DNA of 64,000 nt from Spirulina subsalsa PCC 9445 (GCF_000314005.1 NZ_JH980292.1:4252121-4316120), one strand, 5' to 3'. Shown: positions 35,723-45,862, counted from the first letter of the stretch. Numbers and translations are program-made. Notes: a model not told the origin generated them from the letters alone.

Positions 35723-38083
35723 ATGGTGAAGCGATCGCTCATAGCCTCTCCCACTGGGGTTGAAAAAGCAAAAAAAGCCTTTAAACGCAAAGGATGGACG
35801 CAAGAATATTTAGCGGCCGAAGTGGGTCTGCAAACTCGTCAATCCATTTGGAAATTCTTTTCCGGTAAACCGATTTACCGCCATGTTTTTATAGAAATCT
35901 GTTTCGCCCTCGACTTAAACCCTGAAGAAATTGCCCTTTCCCCTGAAGACGATTTAACTCCAGATACAGACCATCCGGATCTAGATTTTTGGGTCGAGGA
36001 TTTGCGTCAGAGTCAAGCCAGCACTCTAGAACATCAATGTGGTTTTGTCCAGATGTTAGATGTAACTCGACCCATTGAACTGGAAGATATTTATGTAGAT
36101 GTGAATATTTTGCCAGAAATTCCCCATCAACGCTGGTTAGAAATCTCTGATTTTCCCAGTGCTAGTGAGTATAATCGTTCAAGATTGACGAAAATTGCCC
36201 AACAACGAATTCCCGTTACTACAATTTTAGAAAAATACAAACATCTTGTCATTTTAGGTCAACCGGGTGCCGGAAAAACGACCCTTTTACAAGCTTTAGC
36301 GATTCAGTGTAATCAAGGGAGTTGGCGAAGAGATTTATTGCCTATTTTTATCCGACTGAAAAACCTACCGGAAGATAACCTTAAACTTAACTCAAGTAAC
36401 TTCTTAAATGATTTATTTAGCTATTCTCCGGCTGATAATTTAGCACAACTTGAACACCTTTTATTACAAGGTAGAGTGCTTTTATTGCTGGATGGACTTG
36501 ATGAAGTTCCGGCAAAATCTAAACTATTACTGCTGCAAAAACTACAGCGTTTCTTGGAAAAATATCATAATATTACCTGTTTAATCACTTGCCGACCTGC
36601 CGCCTATCAATACCACTTACCAAACTTTACAGAAATTGAAATAGCAGACTTTAGCGACCAGCAAATCTCCAGCTTTGTTCCTAAGTTTTTTCAGCTTTTG
36701 AACCATCATTCTCTCCTTAATCAAAAGGATTATAGCAGTGAAATTTTAAGTCAACAGTTTTTAAAACAAATTCAAAAGCCTAAAAATCGCTCAATTCGAG
36801 AACTCATTAAAACACCGATTTTACTTAACTTAAGTTGCCTTGTTTTTCAACAAAAAGCCGACTTTCCTCATAATTTACTCAAACTTTACCAACAGAGTCT
36901 AGATATCTTGCTCACTCGTTGGGATATGACGAGAGGTATCCAAAGAGATAGTGAACAATGCAATTTTTCCGTCGCAGAAAAAATAAACTTATTAAGCTAC
37001 TTAGCTTATGTTATGATAAAAAAAGACCAATACTTTGTCGATCAGCACCACCTTCAAAAGTATATCATTCATTACTTAATTAATTACCAAAAAAGTCAAA
37101 AAAATAGGAATGAACTAGAACAGTATGTTATAAAAATTCTGAAGACAATTGAAAGCCAACATGGAATTTTAGTAGAACAAGCACGGGAAATCTATTCCTT
37201 TTCTCATCTTACGTTTCAAGAATATTTAGCGAGTCATTGGATTGCCCATCATCCCAAAACGTCCGTTTTTCAAACCTTGGTTAATCATCTTTATGATCCC
37301 AATTGGCACAATATTATTTTAATAACTTTTTCCTTATTGCCCAAGAGTGAAACCTTATTCACAGTAATTCAGGAGAAGAGTCAGGAAGATATTGCCCAAG
37401 ATGTAGAATGTGTTTTATTTTTAACTTGGGTGCAACAACAAGCAAAACGTTGTCAAGAGCAAAGCAATTTTATTTTCGTTCAGGGAGTATTATTAAGTTT
37501 TGGACTATCGCGTAATCTTCGTTTACAACAGCGTAATTTAAAAGGATTAACGTTAGCAACTGCCTTAGTTCAGGAACTTTTATTTTGGCTCGATTTTCAA
37601 CGCATGATCACCCCATTACGAGTTAAAAACTTAGCCGAAGCTTGGTTAAAAGGGCGGGAGTTAGCCAGCCAATGGGGTGAAAATTTACAGGTACAACTCC
37701 CCTCTCGGAAAGTGTCTTATGTGCGCGTTCAACAGAGTATGTTAAAGCGGGATTTGCAAGGACTTTGTGAACTAAGTTTAGAGGGAGAATTAGCGGTCAG
37801 CTTAAATTCTCTCTTGTTGGACTTACCGAGTTTAGAGATGAAAACGGAACAACTGAAAAAATGGTGGGAGACGGAGGGGAATATTTGGCTAGAAAAACTC
37901 CAAAATGTCTTAGCCCAGCAGGGATACAGCCAATTATTGCAACCTTTGGGCGATCGCCAGCGACAAGCCTTGTTACAATTCTATGAGGCTCAAGTCCTAC
38001 TGGTGGAGGGGTTGACACGGGCGATAGACCTTTCCCCCGATGTGCGATCGCACCTTGAATCAAAACTCTTTCAAGTGACCTAG
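35723..38083 (+). CDS. STAND NTPase: N-terminal HTH plus NACHT domain
   Basis: Residues ~14-72 form a helix-turn-helix-like region (KGWTQEYLAAEVGLQTRQSIWKF). The NACHT NTPase starts near residue 172 (HLVILGQPGAGKTTLLQAL: Walker A), with Walker B LLLLDGLDEVPAK (~255-266) and the CLITCRPAAYQY sensor (~292-303). The rest (~400-786) is helical, with no LRR, TPR or WD repeats visible, and includes a FSHLTFQEYLASHWI segment typical of the NACHT winged-helix end. The middle of the gene is markedly AT-rich compared with its neighbours, a sign of transfer. HTH-NACHT proteins are widespread in cyanobacteria; related bacterial NACHT proteins protect against phage. Regulation is an alternative role. Confidence 0.85.
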   Translation: MVKRSLIASPTGVEKAKKAFKRKGWTQEYLAAEVGLQTRQSIWKFFSGKPIYRHVFIEICFALDLNPEEIALSPEDDLTPDTDHPDLDFWVEDLRQSQASTLEHQCGFVQMLDVTRPIELEDIYVDVNILPEIPHQRWLEISDFPSASEYNRSRLTKIAQQRIPVTTILEKYKHLVILGQPGAGKTTLLQALAIQCNQGSWRRDLLPIFIRLKNLPEDNLKLNSSNFLNDLFSYSPADNLAQLEHLLLQGRVLLLLDGLDEVPAKSKLLLLQKLQRFLEKYHNITCLITCRPAAYQYHLPNFTEIEIADFSDQQISSFVPKFFQLLNHHSLLNQKDYSSEILSQQFLKQIQKPKNRSIRELIKTPILLNLSCLVFQQKADFPHNLLKLYQQSLDILLTRWDMTRGIQRDSEQCNFSVAEKINLLSYLAYVMIKKDQYFVDQHHLQKYIIHYLINYQKSQKNRNELEQYVIKILKTIESQHGILVEQAREIYSFSHLTFQEYLASHWIAHHPKTSVFQTLVNHLYDPNWHNIILITFSLLPKSETLFTVIQEKSQEDIAQDVECVLFLTWVQQQAKRCQEQSNFIFVQGVLLSFGLSRNLRLQQRNLKGLTLATALVQELLFWLDFQRMITPLRVKNLAEAWLKGRELASQWGENLQVQLPSRKVSYVRVQQSMLKRDLQGLCELSLEGELAVSLNSLLLDLPSLEMKTEQLKKWWETEGNIWLEKLQNVLAQQGYSQLLQPLGDRQRQALLQFYEAQVLLVEGLTRAIDLSPDVRSHLESKLFQVT

Positions 38084-38108
38084 TTCAAAGTGCTTAGTTG
38101 CCCTCCAT

Positions 38109-38702
38109 TTAATTGGCAACTTCTGCCATTTCAATCACTCGCTCCTCAATATCTTTCACCAAGAAATTAATCGGCTTTTTACTACGAACTTTAAACCGTA
38201 AACGTCGAGATTGTACCCGCAAAAGAAGTGTTTCTAAACAGTCTCGATCAAAACAGACATGACGCTGACGGTTTTTATGGCCATAAGTTGCCCCAGAAAT
38301 CACATGAAGTTGCGTGTTTTTCTTCAGTTGATACCATAAACCCTCACTGCCCCCCATTGTACCGCTTAAAGCGCTCGGGGCAGGGGTAGCAGACAGATAA
38401 AGAGGATCTAAACTAGCCGCGCCTAAACTTTGCTCATAATTGTAATAGTAATGGAGGGGAACATCAGCCACAGGTAAATTTAATAACCCCTCGTAAAATT
38501 CCTTCGCAATTTGCAAATCCGACACCATGATTGTATGGACTTTTGGCGCACTCGACAGGAACATCCACATAGCCCCTGCATAGGCAACCAAGAGCATTAC
38601 CATAATACCCTGGGTCGAAAAGAGACTGTCAAGGGCGGGTAAAAGCGCCCCAAGCACAGAAGTTACTGACATGGTGTAGTTCAAAAACATCAATAAGGTC
38701 AT
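38109..38702 (-). CDS. Glyoxalase/VOC-like membrane-anchored protein
   Basis: An N-terminal hydrophobic stretch (~residues 31-50, GIMVMLLVAYAGAMWMFLSS) is followed by a VOC-like domain: HTIMVSDLQIAKEFYEGLLNLPVADVP is the usual first beta-alpha-beta unit of the glyoxalase/dioxygenase superfamily. The metal ligands cannot be assigned with certainty. Several cyanobacteria have this type; function unknown. An ATG at 38672 is another possible start. Convergent with the HTH-NACHT gene, 25 bases apart. Confidence 0.65.
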   Translation of the reverse strand: MTLLMFLNYTMSVTSVLGALLPALDSLFSTQGIMVMLLVAYAGAMWMFLSSAPKVHTIMVSDLQIAKEFYEGLLNLPVADVPLHYYYNYEQSLGAASLDPLYLSATPAPSALSGTMGGSEGLWYQLKKNTQLHVISGATYGHKNRQRHVCFDRDCLETLLLRVQSRRLRFKVRSKKPINFLVKDIEERVIEMAEVAN

Positions 38703-39075
38703 GTAAGCAATTGTAACGGTTTTCAGGGCTTAGTGAGCAGTCAACCTATCTAAATTCCCCACAGTCCACCTCCTGAAACAGTGCGTAGGTATCAAGTCTC
38801 CGTTGTCTGTCACCACTATTCTCTTTCATTTATGTCTTGGAGTGTGCTAGATTACCGGGTGATTCATCCGGAAAAAGTCTCTACAAGTTTGAAGCCTCAA
38901 TATAGAGAGTTTGTGTTGAATTAATGATTAACCTACTGAATCATATTTGTCAAGAGATATGTGACGGTTTTTTGGATATTAAATGACTGAATATTTCATA
39001 ATATCTGTGTAGGCTTACTGATGCCTTGATCCTTGACCAACCCATCTCACTGTAGATTTCAATTGAGGCTAAATC
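38703..39075. other. Gene-free stretch before the sterol-desaturase-like gene
   Basis: AT-rich, with no repeat or RNA gene that I can recognise. A 30-codon open frame starts at 38832 (MSWSVLDYRVIHPEKV) and could be a gene relic, but I have no support for it being translated. Confidence 0.4.
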
Positions 39076-39843
39076 ATGGAAGTTTTCGGATTATTTATCT
39101 CGGTTTACTTCATTTTCTTTACCTTGACCAACCTTGGATATTTTATCTTAGCTTTCTTAGGTCTGTTCACTGTTCAGTTTTGGCTAAAAAAACATCGAAC
39201 CCGGATATCAAATAAATTTTTGATCCACCAAAAAATTAAACAAGAAATGCTAAATTCGCTCCAATCCAATGGCATTTTCTCGTTCTTTTGGGCAATAACT
39301 TGTTTAAAATTAACTCCCCACAATCAACTGTATTTTGACTTCACAAAATGGGGATGGCAATACTGGATTTTGAGCTTGATCGTTCTGCTTATTCTCCATG
39401 ATACCTATGTCTACTGGGTTCATCGTTTAATGCACCACCCAAGGCTGTACCGATATTTACACCAAAAACACCACATTTCAGTAGATGCTTCTCCTTTTTC
39501 GGGTTACTCTTTAAACCGCACTGAAGCCATAATTCATGCTCTATTTTTCGGGGTTGTTAGCCATATTTTTCCGGTTCATTGGTTGGTGATTGTTGTGATG
39601 ATGGGATTCTCTATCTTGGCCAATGTTATTGGACATTTAGGCTATGAACCAATGCCTAAAAATTGGCTAAAGCTTGGGGGGGTACTGTTTAATACTACAA
39701 CTCACCATGATATTCATCATCTTTACGGAGGTCGCTATAATTATGGAGTGTATTTCCGTTTCTGGGATTGGATAATGGACACAGAATTTCCCCATTACTC
39801 GCAAACTTTTGCCCAAGCAACTCATTCTATTGATTTAGATTAA
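39076..39843 (+). CDS. Fatty acid hydroxylase/sterol desaturase family protein
   Basis: Membrane di-iron oxygenase family. Histidine clusters are HDTYVYWVHRLMHHPRLY (~residues 112-129), LHQKHH (~133-138) and THHDIHHLYGGRYNYG (~213-228), with hydrophobic segments at residues ~5-40, ~97-112 and ~155-180. The substrate could be a fatty acid, a carotenoid or another lipid. The gene is AT-rich relative to its neighbours and stands alone, so recent transfer is possible. Confidence 0.82.
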   Translation: MEVFGLFISVYFIFFTLTNLGYFILAFLGLFTVQFWLKKHRTRISNKFLIHQKIKQEMLNSLQSNGIFSFFWAITCLKLTPHNQLYFDFTKWGWQYWILSLIVLLILHDTYVYWVHRLMHHPRLYRYLHQKHHISVDASPFSGYSLNRTEAIIHALFFGVVSHIFPVHWLVIVVMMGFSILANVIGHLGYEPMPKNWLKLGGVLFNTTTHHDIHHLYGGRYNYGVYFRFWDWIMDTEFPHYSQTFAQATHSIDLD

Positions 39844-39883
39844 AAGGAATGAAAAATAGTTTATCCTAGAGGTAATTTGTGGA

Positions 39884-40070
39884 TTGTCCCTACTGATTAT
39901 TGTTCAACTAATCAATGTTGACAAGTTAAGACCCAAAGTTAGAAGTCAAGGAAACAGGGAACAGGGGGAGGGTGGGAAAATCCGGTTGTGTCCAAAATTG
40001 AAGTCAAGGAAACAGGGAACAGGGGAGTCGGGAGTCGAGAAATCAAAAATTATTACCTATTCCCGATTAC
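39884..40070 (+). repeat. Dispersed repeat TTGACAAGTTAAG...GAAGTCAAGG plus CAGGGAACAGGG units
   Basis: TTGACAAGTTAAGACCCAAAGTTAGAAGTCAAGG and the following AACAGGGAACAGGGG (39917-39968) recur near 55751-55800 with few changes. GAAGTCAAGGAAACAGGGAACAGGGG is repeated at 39999-40024. A short open frame across this region is not a gene. Confidence 0.65.
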
Positions 40071-40523
40071 CTATTCCCTATTCCTTAGAATAGATCGGCT
40101 TAATTGAACTAATTCCTGTTGTTCTGGCCAAAAAAGAGGGGGTAACTGGTCAAAAGTGAACCAATGGGTTTCATAGTAGCGATTAGGATCTGTCGGCTTG
40201 ACATTAATTTGTTCAGTAGAAAAGAGAAAATAATGGGTTACTTTCCAATTGGTTTTAGCAAAATTAAACCGCTCTCGAATGCCTAATTTTGTAATTAGTT
40301 CCAATTGAGAAAAGCCCCCCTCTTCTTCAATTTCTCGTCGGGCGGCTTCTTCTAGGGTTTCTCCCGCTTCTAGATGCCCTTTGGGTAAAATATACTCGGT
40401 ATATTTTTCCCCCCGGACTAATGCCACATAAACTTGTTGTCCTTCCCAACGCACAACAACACCCCCTGCCGAAATGAAAGTAGGAGCATTTTGGGTTTTG
40501 TGATACCAACTTTGATCAATCAT
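40071..40523 (-). CDS. NUDIX hydrolase
   Basis: The Nudix box GHLEAGETLEEAARREIEEE (~residues 48-67) is complete (G-x5-E-x7-R-E-x2-E-E-x-G), so it hydrolyses a nucleoside diphosphate linked to another group; the substrate is unknown. The length of 150 residues is typical. Its last codons run into the repeat TTCCCGATTACCTATTCCC. It starts 23 bases after the end of the small membrane protein gene upstream and is probably in the same operon. Confidence 0.88.
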   Translation of the reverse strand: MIDQSWYHKTQNAPTFISAGGVVVRWEGQQVYVALVRGEKYTEYILPKGHLEAGETLEEAARREIEEEGGFSQLELITKLGIRERFNFAKTNWKVTHYFLFSTEQINVKPTDPNRYYETHWFTFDQLPPLFWPEQQELVQLSRSILRNRE

Positions 40524-40546
40524 AATTAGAGGAGTTTATAAAATGT

Positions 40547-40897
40547 TTAGCTAGATTTACCTTTGCGCTCTAGTTGATTAACTTGTCGCATTAATTGCAG
40601 CCAGACTAAAATTCCCATCCCTACACTGAGGGGCGTGGCGATAATATAGGCTATTTTAGGACTAATCGCTAACACTTGTAAGCTAGTCGCCAGAAAGAGA
40701 CAAACGCCTCCCACAATGCCCAGAAAGGGCAAAAAAAGAGGGATACCGCGCAGTTGGTCTAAAACTTTGGATGAGCGAGTTTTTGACCATTTGTTTAATA
40801 GTTGTTTTAACCCTTGAAAAAAGGATAAACCACATACAATCCCTGCAAATAAGCCAAAAGCTAGTAAAACAAAGGGAGGGTTAGAAAAGTCTGTCAT
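40547..40897 (-). CDS. Small membrane protein of unknown function
   Basis: A 116-residue protein with three hydrophobic segments (residues ~9-29, ~52-72 and ~80-101) and a basic loop KQLLNKWSKTRSSK. I do not recognise a family. It is located immediately upstream of the NUDIX gene on the same strand. Confidence 0.6.
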   Translation of the reverse strand: MTDFSNPPFVLLAFGLFAGIVCGLSFFQGLKQLLNKWSKTRSSKVLDQLRGIPLFLPFLGIVGGVCLFLATSLQVLAISPKIAYIIATPLSVGMGILVWLQLMRQVNQLERKGKSS

Positions 40898-41261
40898 TGC
40901 TGTTAGAACACCGAGGCTAATTGATCTTTATTCTCTAGCATAACATGAAGGGAATACTCTAAACTAACTGGCTAAAATGGTCGTTAGTAATCTGAACAGA
41001 AAATTATGGACTCTCCACTGTTTTCTGAAAAAAAAGCAGATTTGAGATCGGAATTCATGCTTTTGGGTGATGTACCGGGTCACTCCTAATGAAACAATGT
41101 AAAGGGGAAGCCTATGGGATTCTGGAGTTTTTTGTAGATCAAATGCTCTAATTTTGTCAAGGCGGGGCATTTACCGCTACAATTGAAGAAACATTACAAA
41201 AAGTCACAAATCTTTATAAGTCAAAAATATAAAGTTCAAATTTACTAACTGAGGAAAAGCA
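40898..41261. other. Gene-free stretch upstream of the RND efflux genes
   Basis: AT-rich, especially 41170-41250, and likely contains the efflux promoter. GAGGAAAAGCA (41248-41260) just before the GTG is a ribosome binding site. I see no regulator gene or clear operator. Confidence 0.45.
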
Positions 41262-42710
41262 GTGAGTCAAGACAGGAACATCACAGGTCAACCAGACCCA
41301 GAATCCGGGGTTATGGAGTCGTCTTCTGATCCTTCTGCAACCCTTAAGGGTGGGTTAGACCGTGCTTTAAGCAACAGTGCTTTCAGGAAATATCAGGGCA
41401 AAACCTTACTATTGGGGATTGGGATTGGGGTGTCCTTGGCTGTCTTTGGGATGCAGGTGATTGTACCGAAGGCGGAAGAGCCTGCAACGGCGCAGGAAAC
41501 CCCCCAAACAGAGCCAAACGGTTCAAGCCAAACCATCACGACGGCGCTGGTAGAACGGACGGCGGTAGAACGGACTCTAGAGGCAACGGGAACCGTGAGG
41601 GCGCAGGAACTAATTCCGGTGTTTTCTGAGGCCACGGGGTTAAAAATTAGCCGTCTGTTGGTGGATGAGGGCAGTATGGTTCAACAGGGGCAATTGATGG
41701 CCGTGTTGGAAAGTTCGGTGCTGGAGGCACAACTGGCGCAGGCTCAGGCTTCCGTGGCGCAGGCGGAGGCAAGGGTGGCGGAGTTGCGGGCGGGGGCGCG
41801 AAGTGAGGAACTGACGCGGGCGCGGGAAGCGGTGCGCAGTGCGGAAGCGGGGGTGGCTCAAGCCCAGTCGAATTATGATTTGATTGCCAAGCGGGTGGAG
41901 AGTAACCAGAAGTTGGTGGATGAGGGGGCGATCGCCCGAGATCGTTTTGATGAACTCCTCAATCAGAAACAGGTGGCTTTTACCAATATTCAACAAGCCC
42001 AAGCCAGTCGGGAAGATGCCAACGCCCGCTTACAAGAAGTCAGTCGGGGGCCGCGGCCGGAGGTGATTTCCCAAGCAGAAGCCCAACTCGCCCAAGCTAA
42101 GGGACAAGTCCAATTGATTCGCGCTCAGTTGAATAATACCCGGGTGGTGGCTCCCCGGAGTGGTCAGGTGTTGCGCCGCCATGCCAGTGTGGGGAATTTA
42201 ACCTCGTCGTCTCAGGAATTGTTCCAAATTGTGGAAAATGGCCGCTTAGAGGTACAGTTCACGGTGCCGGAAACCCAACTGTCCCAAATTCAGCCGGGGC
42301 AAGCGGTGGAAATTGTGGCGGAGAATCAATCGGGAATTAATGTAGTGGGGCGGGTGCGAGAAATTGAACCTTCGGTGAATGAAAATTCACGCCAAGCGGT
42401 GGTTCGGGTGGACTTACCCAGTGCGGAAGGATTAAAACCGGGGATGTTCCTCCGAGGAAGGATTGTCGTAGCTTCGACGGCAGGGATTACAGTTCCTTCG
42501 GGGGCGGTGTTACCCCAACCCGATGGTAGCGGCCGGGTGTTTATCCTACAAGGGGATAATACGGTGCAGGCTCAACGGATTGAGATGGGAGAGTTGTTAG
42601 ATGGCGATCGCGTAGAAATTCTCTCGGGCTTACAAGTGGGGCAGGAAGTGGCCGTTAAAGGAGTTCCTTACTTGAAAGACGGCGATCGCATTACGGTTCG
42701 GAATAACTAG
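41262..42710 (+). CDS. RND efflux periplasmic adaptor (membrane fusion protein)
   Basis: Bridges the RND pump and the outer-membrane channel. It has a membrane segment near residues ~49-68 (LLLGIGIGVSLAVFGMQVIV), a biotinyl-lipoyl-like half motif (VFSEATGLKISRLLVDEGSMVQQGQLMA), a long alanine/glutamine coiled-coil hairpin (~residues 155-280, ASVAQAEARVAELRAG), the second half motif (RVVAPRSGQVLRRHASVGN), and a C-terminal beta-barrel region. Start codon GTG with a GAGGAAAAG ribosome binding site. The pump gene starts 8 bases after the stop. Confidence 0.92.
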   Translation: MSQDRNITGQPDPESGVMESSSDPSATLKGGLDRALSNSAFRKYQGKTLLLGIGIGVSLAVFGMQVIVPKAEEPATAQETPQTEPNGSSQTITTALVERTAVERTLEATGTVRAQELIPVFSEATGLKISRLLVDEGSMVQQGQLMAVLESSVLEAQLAQAQASVAQAEARVAELRAGARSEELTRAREAVRSAEAGVAQAQSNYDLIAKRVESNQKLVDEGAIARDRFDELLNQKQVAFTNIQQAQASREDANARLQEVSRGPRPEVISQAEAQLAQAKGQVQLIRAQLNNTRVVAPRSGQVLRRHASVGNLTSSSQELFQIVENGRLEVQFTVPETQLSQIQPGQAVEIVAENQSGINVVGRVREIEPSVNENSRQAVVRVDLPSAEGLKPGMFLRGRIVVASTAGITVPSGAVLPQPDGSGRVFILQGDNTVQAQRIEMGELLDGDRVEILSGLQVGQEVAVKGVPYLKDGDRITVRNN

Positions 42711-42718
42711 AAAAAACT

Positions 42719-45700
42719 ATGTCCTTTCACGTCTCCTCTTGGTCGATTAAAAACCCGGTTCCCACCGTGGTGATGTTTCTCACCCTCGGCATTGTCGGCT
42801 TTTTCTCCTTCCTCGGTCTAGGGATTGATCAACAGCCCAATATTGATATTCCCACGATTCAAGTATCCGTCACCCAACCCGGAGCCGGCCCGGTGGAACT
42901 GGAAACCCAAGTGACGCGCAAGGTGGAAGATGCCATTGCTGGTCTAGCGGATGTGGATGATATTATCTCCAACATTAGCGAGGGGATTTCTAACACAACG
43001 GTACAGTTTACCCTCGGGGTGGATAGTAACCAAGCGACTAATGATGTACGGAATGCGATCGCCCAAATTCGCTCCGACTTGCCCCAAGATATTAACGAAC
43101 CGATTGTTCAGAGATTAGAATTTGCGGGGGGGGCGATTATGACCTATACCCTCTCGTCCAATCAGCGTTCTGTGGAAGAGTTGAGTAACTTTATCGACCA
43201 AGATATTAGCCGCGCCCTCTCCTCTGTCCCCGGAATTGCCCAAATTGAGCGGATTGGTGGGGTAGATCGGGAAGTTCGGGTGAACCTACAATCCAAACGG
43301 CTCCAAGCCTATGGCATCACCGCCACCGCCGTTAATGACCAAATCCGTAGCCTTAACCTTGACCTACCCGGTGGACGGTCTGAAGTCGGGGGCAGTGAAC
43401 AGAATATACGCACCCTCGGCAGCGCCCAAACCATCGCCCAGTTGCAACAATATCCTATTGTCCTCCCCGATGGTTCAACCGTTCCCTTGGGCAGTTTAGG
43501 CAGCGTCGAAGATGGTTCTTCGGATCCCCGACAAATGGCCTTATTAAATGGGGAGTCCGTTGTCACCTTTTCCATTCGCCGCAGCACAGGCAGCACCTTA
43601 GTCACCGTCGAAGAACAAACCCGTAAGGCGATCGCACAACTGGAGAAAACCCTACCCAGTGATCTGCGCATTGACCTAATCTTCACCCGTGCCACCGCCA
43701 TTCGAGACTCCTATAAATCCACCATGGACGCGGTGATTATCGGCTCCATCCTAACCGTAATCACCGTTGGCCTCTTCCTGCGAGATTGGCGCATGACCCT
43801 AATCACCGCCCTCGCCCTCCCCTTGTCCATCATTCCCACCTTTGCCGTCATGGGGATGTTGAACTATACCCTCAACGGGATGACCTTGTTGGCGCTGGCC
43901 TTAGCGATGGGGAACTTGGTAGACGATGCCATCTGTATGATTGAAAACATCGACCAACACTTACAGATGGGCAAAACCCCCTTAAGAGCCGCTTGGGATG
44001 GGGCGCGGGAAATTGGGTTAGCTGTCATTACCACCACCGCCACCATTGTGGCCGTCTTCCTCCCTGTGGCCTTTATGGGGGGCATTCCGGGGCAGTTTTT
44101 CCAACCCTTCGGCGTAACCGTAGCCGTGGCGACCATGTTTTCTACCCTCGTCGCCACCACCATGACTCCCATGTTGAGTGCCTACCTGCTCAACCCCAAA
44201 ACCAACCCCTCCAAATTTGTTAAAACCCCGCCCCAAGATCGGGACACGTTACACCTCCAAGAATGGCGGGAAGAACTACAAGAAGCTTATAGTCCCGCAC
44301 CTCGACGCAAACGCCAACCCTACCGGGGGGCGCTGACCTGGGCGCTGCGTCATCGCATTGCGACGTTATTAATGGCGATCGCCTTTTTCATCGGCAGTTT
44401 ACAACTCATCCCCTACATCCCCCAGGGCCTCTTTGATAGTGGGGACATTGGCTTAAGTACCGTTAACGTCAATTTGCCCCCCGGTTCCACCCTCAGCGAC
44501 ACAGAAACCGTCCTGCGAGAAGTGGATCAAGTCCTGCGAGATCATCCCGCCGTCGCCAACGTCCTCGCCAGTGCCTCCGCCCCTGACTCCGCTAGTGTTT
44601 TTGTCAACCTCGTTCCCCGTTCAGAACGCATTCATCAACGAGACTTTGAACAGGAAATGCGCTCCGTCTTCCAAACCATTCCGGGGGCCCGGATTTCCTT
44701 CCAAAGTGGCGGCGCAGGGGGGAGCAGTAAAGACCTCAGCCTGATTCTGAAGAGTCAAAACCCCGACAGTTTAGCCGACGTGGCCGACCGTTTGGAAAAC
44801 GAAATGCGCCAACTTCCGGGCTTAGTGGAAGTCAGTTCCAGCGCCAGTTTAGTCCGACCGGAATTAGTCATCCAGCCCAACCTCCAACGGGCGGCCGACC
44901 TTGGGGTATCCGTGCAAGCCATTGCTCGGACGGCCTCTCTCGCCTTAATTGGGGATAATGAGTCCAATCTGGCTAAATTTAACCTTCCTGACCGTCAAAT
45001 CCCCATCCGCGTCCAAATAGACCCCATAGAGCGGCAAAATATCGACACCATCCGGAACTTGCAAGTCCCCACCAACGGGGGGCGCTTAGTTCCCCTCTCC
45101 TCCGTCGCCACCATTCGCTTAGGCAGTGGTCCGGCAGAAATTCAGCGTTATGATCGCTACCGTCAGGTATCCCTTGAAGCCAACCTAGAAGGGATCGCCT
45201 TGGGGAATGCCGTCCAAGCGGTGCGCGCCTTACCCACCATGACCTCCCTCCCCCCAGATGTGTTTGAGGAGCCTTCTGGGGATGCGGAAATTATGCGAGA
45301 TATCTTCGCCCGTTTTGCCTCGGCATTAGGATTAGCGATTCTCTCCATTTATGTGATTTTGGTCTTGTTATATAACAATTTCCTCTATCCCTTCGCCATC
45401 CTCGCCGCCCTGCCCCTATCAATTGGGGGGGCGTTGCTGGGTTTATTGGTCATGCAGAAGGAGTTAGGGTTATTTGCGCTGATTGGGATTGTCTTGTTGA
45501 TGGGATTGGTGACGAAAAACGCCATTTTGTTGGTGGATTGTACTCTCGCTAACATGGCAGAGGGCAGCACTCGCCGACAAGCGATTATCGACGCGGGGGT
45601 GTCCCGTCTTCGTCCCATTATCATGACCTCCATTTCCACCGTAGCGGGGATGTTGCCTATTGCCTTAGAATTCGGGGCAGATGGGGAGGTGCGGAGTCCG

Positions 45701-45862
45701 ATGGCGATCGCCGTCATTGGCGGATTTAGCACCTCTACCCTTCTCACCCTAATTGTGGTTCCCGTTTTGTTCACCTATGTTGATAGTGTGGTGAAAGGAA
45801 TCGGCAAACTATTCCGTCGGGAGAATGCCCCTCAAGAGGAGTATTTAGAGATCAACCATTGA
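42719..45862 (+). CDS. RND-family multidrug efflux pump (AcrB/HAE1 type)
   Basis: Proton-driven inner-membrane pump of 1047 residues with the duplicated RND layout: TM1 near residue 15, large periplasmic loops ~35-330 and ~565-865, and two sets of TM helices. Proton relay acids are in MGNLVDDAICMIEN (TM4) and the lysine in LLMGLVTKNAILLVD (TM10). The N-terminal GFFSFLGLGIDQQPNIDIPTIQV is typical. It is co-transcribed with the adaptor. The stop codon TGA at 45860-45862 falls at the start of an IS-end motif (TTGACACTCCCCC), so the last residues may have been altered by insertion. Confidence 0.93.
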   Translation: MSFHVSSWSIKNPVPTVVMFLTLGIVGFFSFLGLGIDQQPNIDIPTIQVSVTQPGAGPVELETQVTRKVEDAIAGLADVDDIISNISEGISNTTVQFTLGVDSNQATNDVRNAIAQIRSDLPQDINEPIVQRLEFAGGAIMTYTLSSNQRSVEELSNFIDQDISRALSSVPGIAQIERIGGVDREVRVNLQSKRLQAYGITATAVNDQIRSLNLDLPGGRSEVGGSEQNIRTLGSAQTIAQLQQYPIVLPDGSTVPLGSLGSVEDGSSDPRQMALLNGESVVTFSIRRSTGSTLVTVEEQTRKAIAQLEKTLPSDLRIDLIFTRATAIRDSYKSTMDAVIIGSILTVITVGLFLRDWRMTLITALALPLSIIPTFAVMGMLNYTLNGMTLLALALAMGNLVDDAICMIENIDQHLQMGKTPLRAAWDGAREIGLAVITTTATIVAVFLPVAFMGGIPGQFFQPFGVTVAVATMFSTLVATTMTPMLSAYLLNPKTNPSKFVKTPPQDRDTLHLQEWREELQEAYSPAPRRKRQPYRGALTWALRHRIATLLMAIAFFIGSLQLIPYIPQGLFDSGDIGLSTVNVNLPPGSTLSDTETVLREVDQVLRDHPAVANVLASASAPDSASVFVNLVPRSERIHQRDFEQEMRSVFQTIPGARISFQSGGAGGSSKDLSLILKSQNPDSLADVADRLENEMRQLPGLVEVSSSASLVRPELVIQPNLQRAADLGVSVQAIARTASLALIGDNESNLAKFNLPDRQIPIRVQIDPIERQNIDTIRNLQVPTNGGRLVPLSSVATIRLGSGPAEIQRYDRYRQVSLEANLEGIALGNAVQAVRALPTMTSLPPDVFEEPSGDAEIMRDIFARFASALGLAILSIYVILVLLYNNFLYPFAILAALPLSIGGALLGLLVMQKELGLFALIGIVLLMGLVTKNAILLVDCTLANMAEGSTRRQAIIDAGVSRLRPIIMTSISTVAGMLPIALEFGADGEVRSPMAIAVIGGFSTSTLLTLIVVPVLFTYVDSVVKGIGKLFRRENAPQEEYLEINH

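Noticed and set aside
38832-38924. A 30-codon frame MSWSVLDYRVIHPEKV...
   Set aside because: Too short and without a match I recognise; it was left as a note in the intergenic entry.
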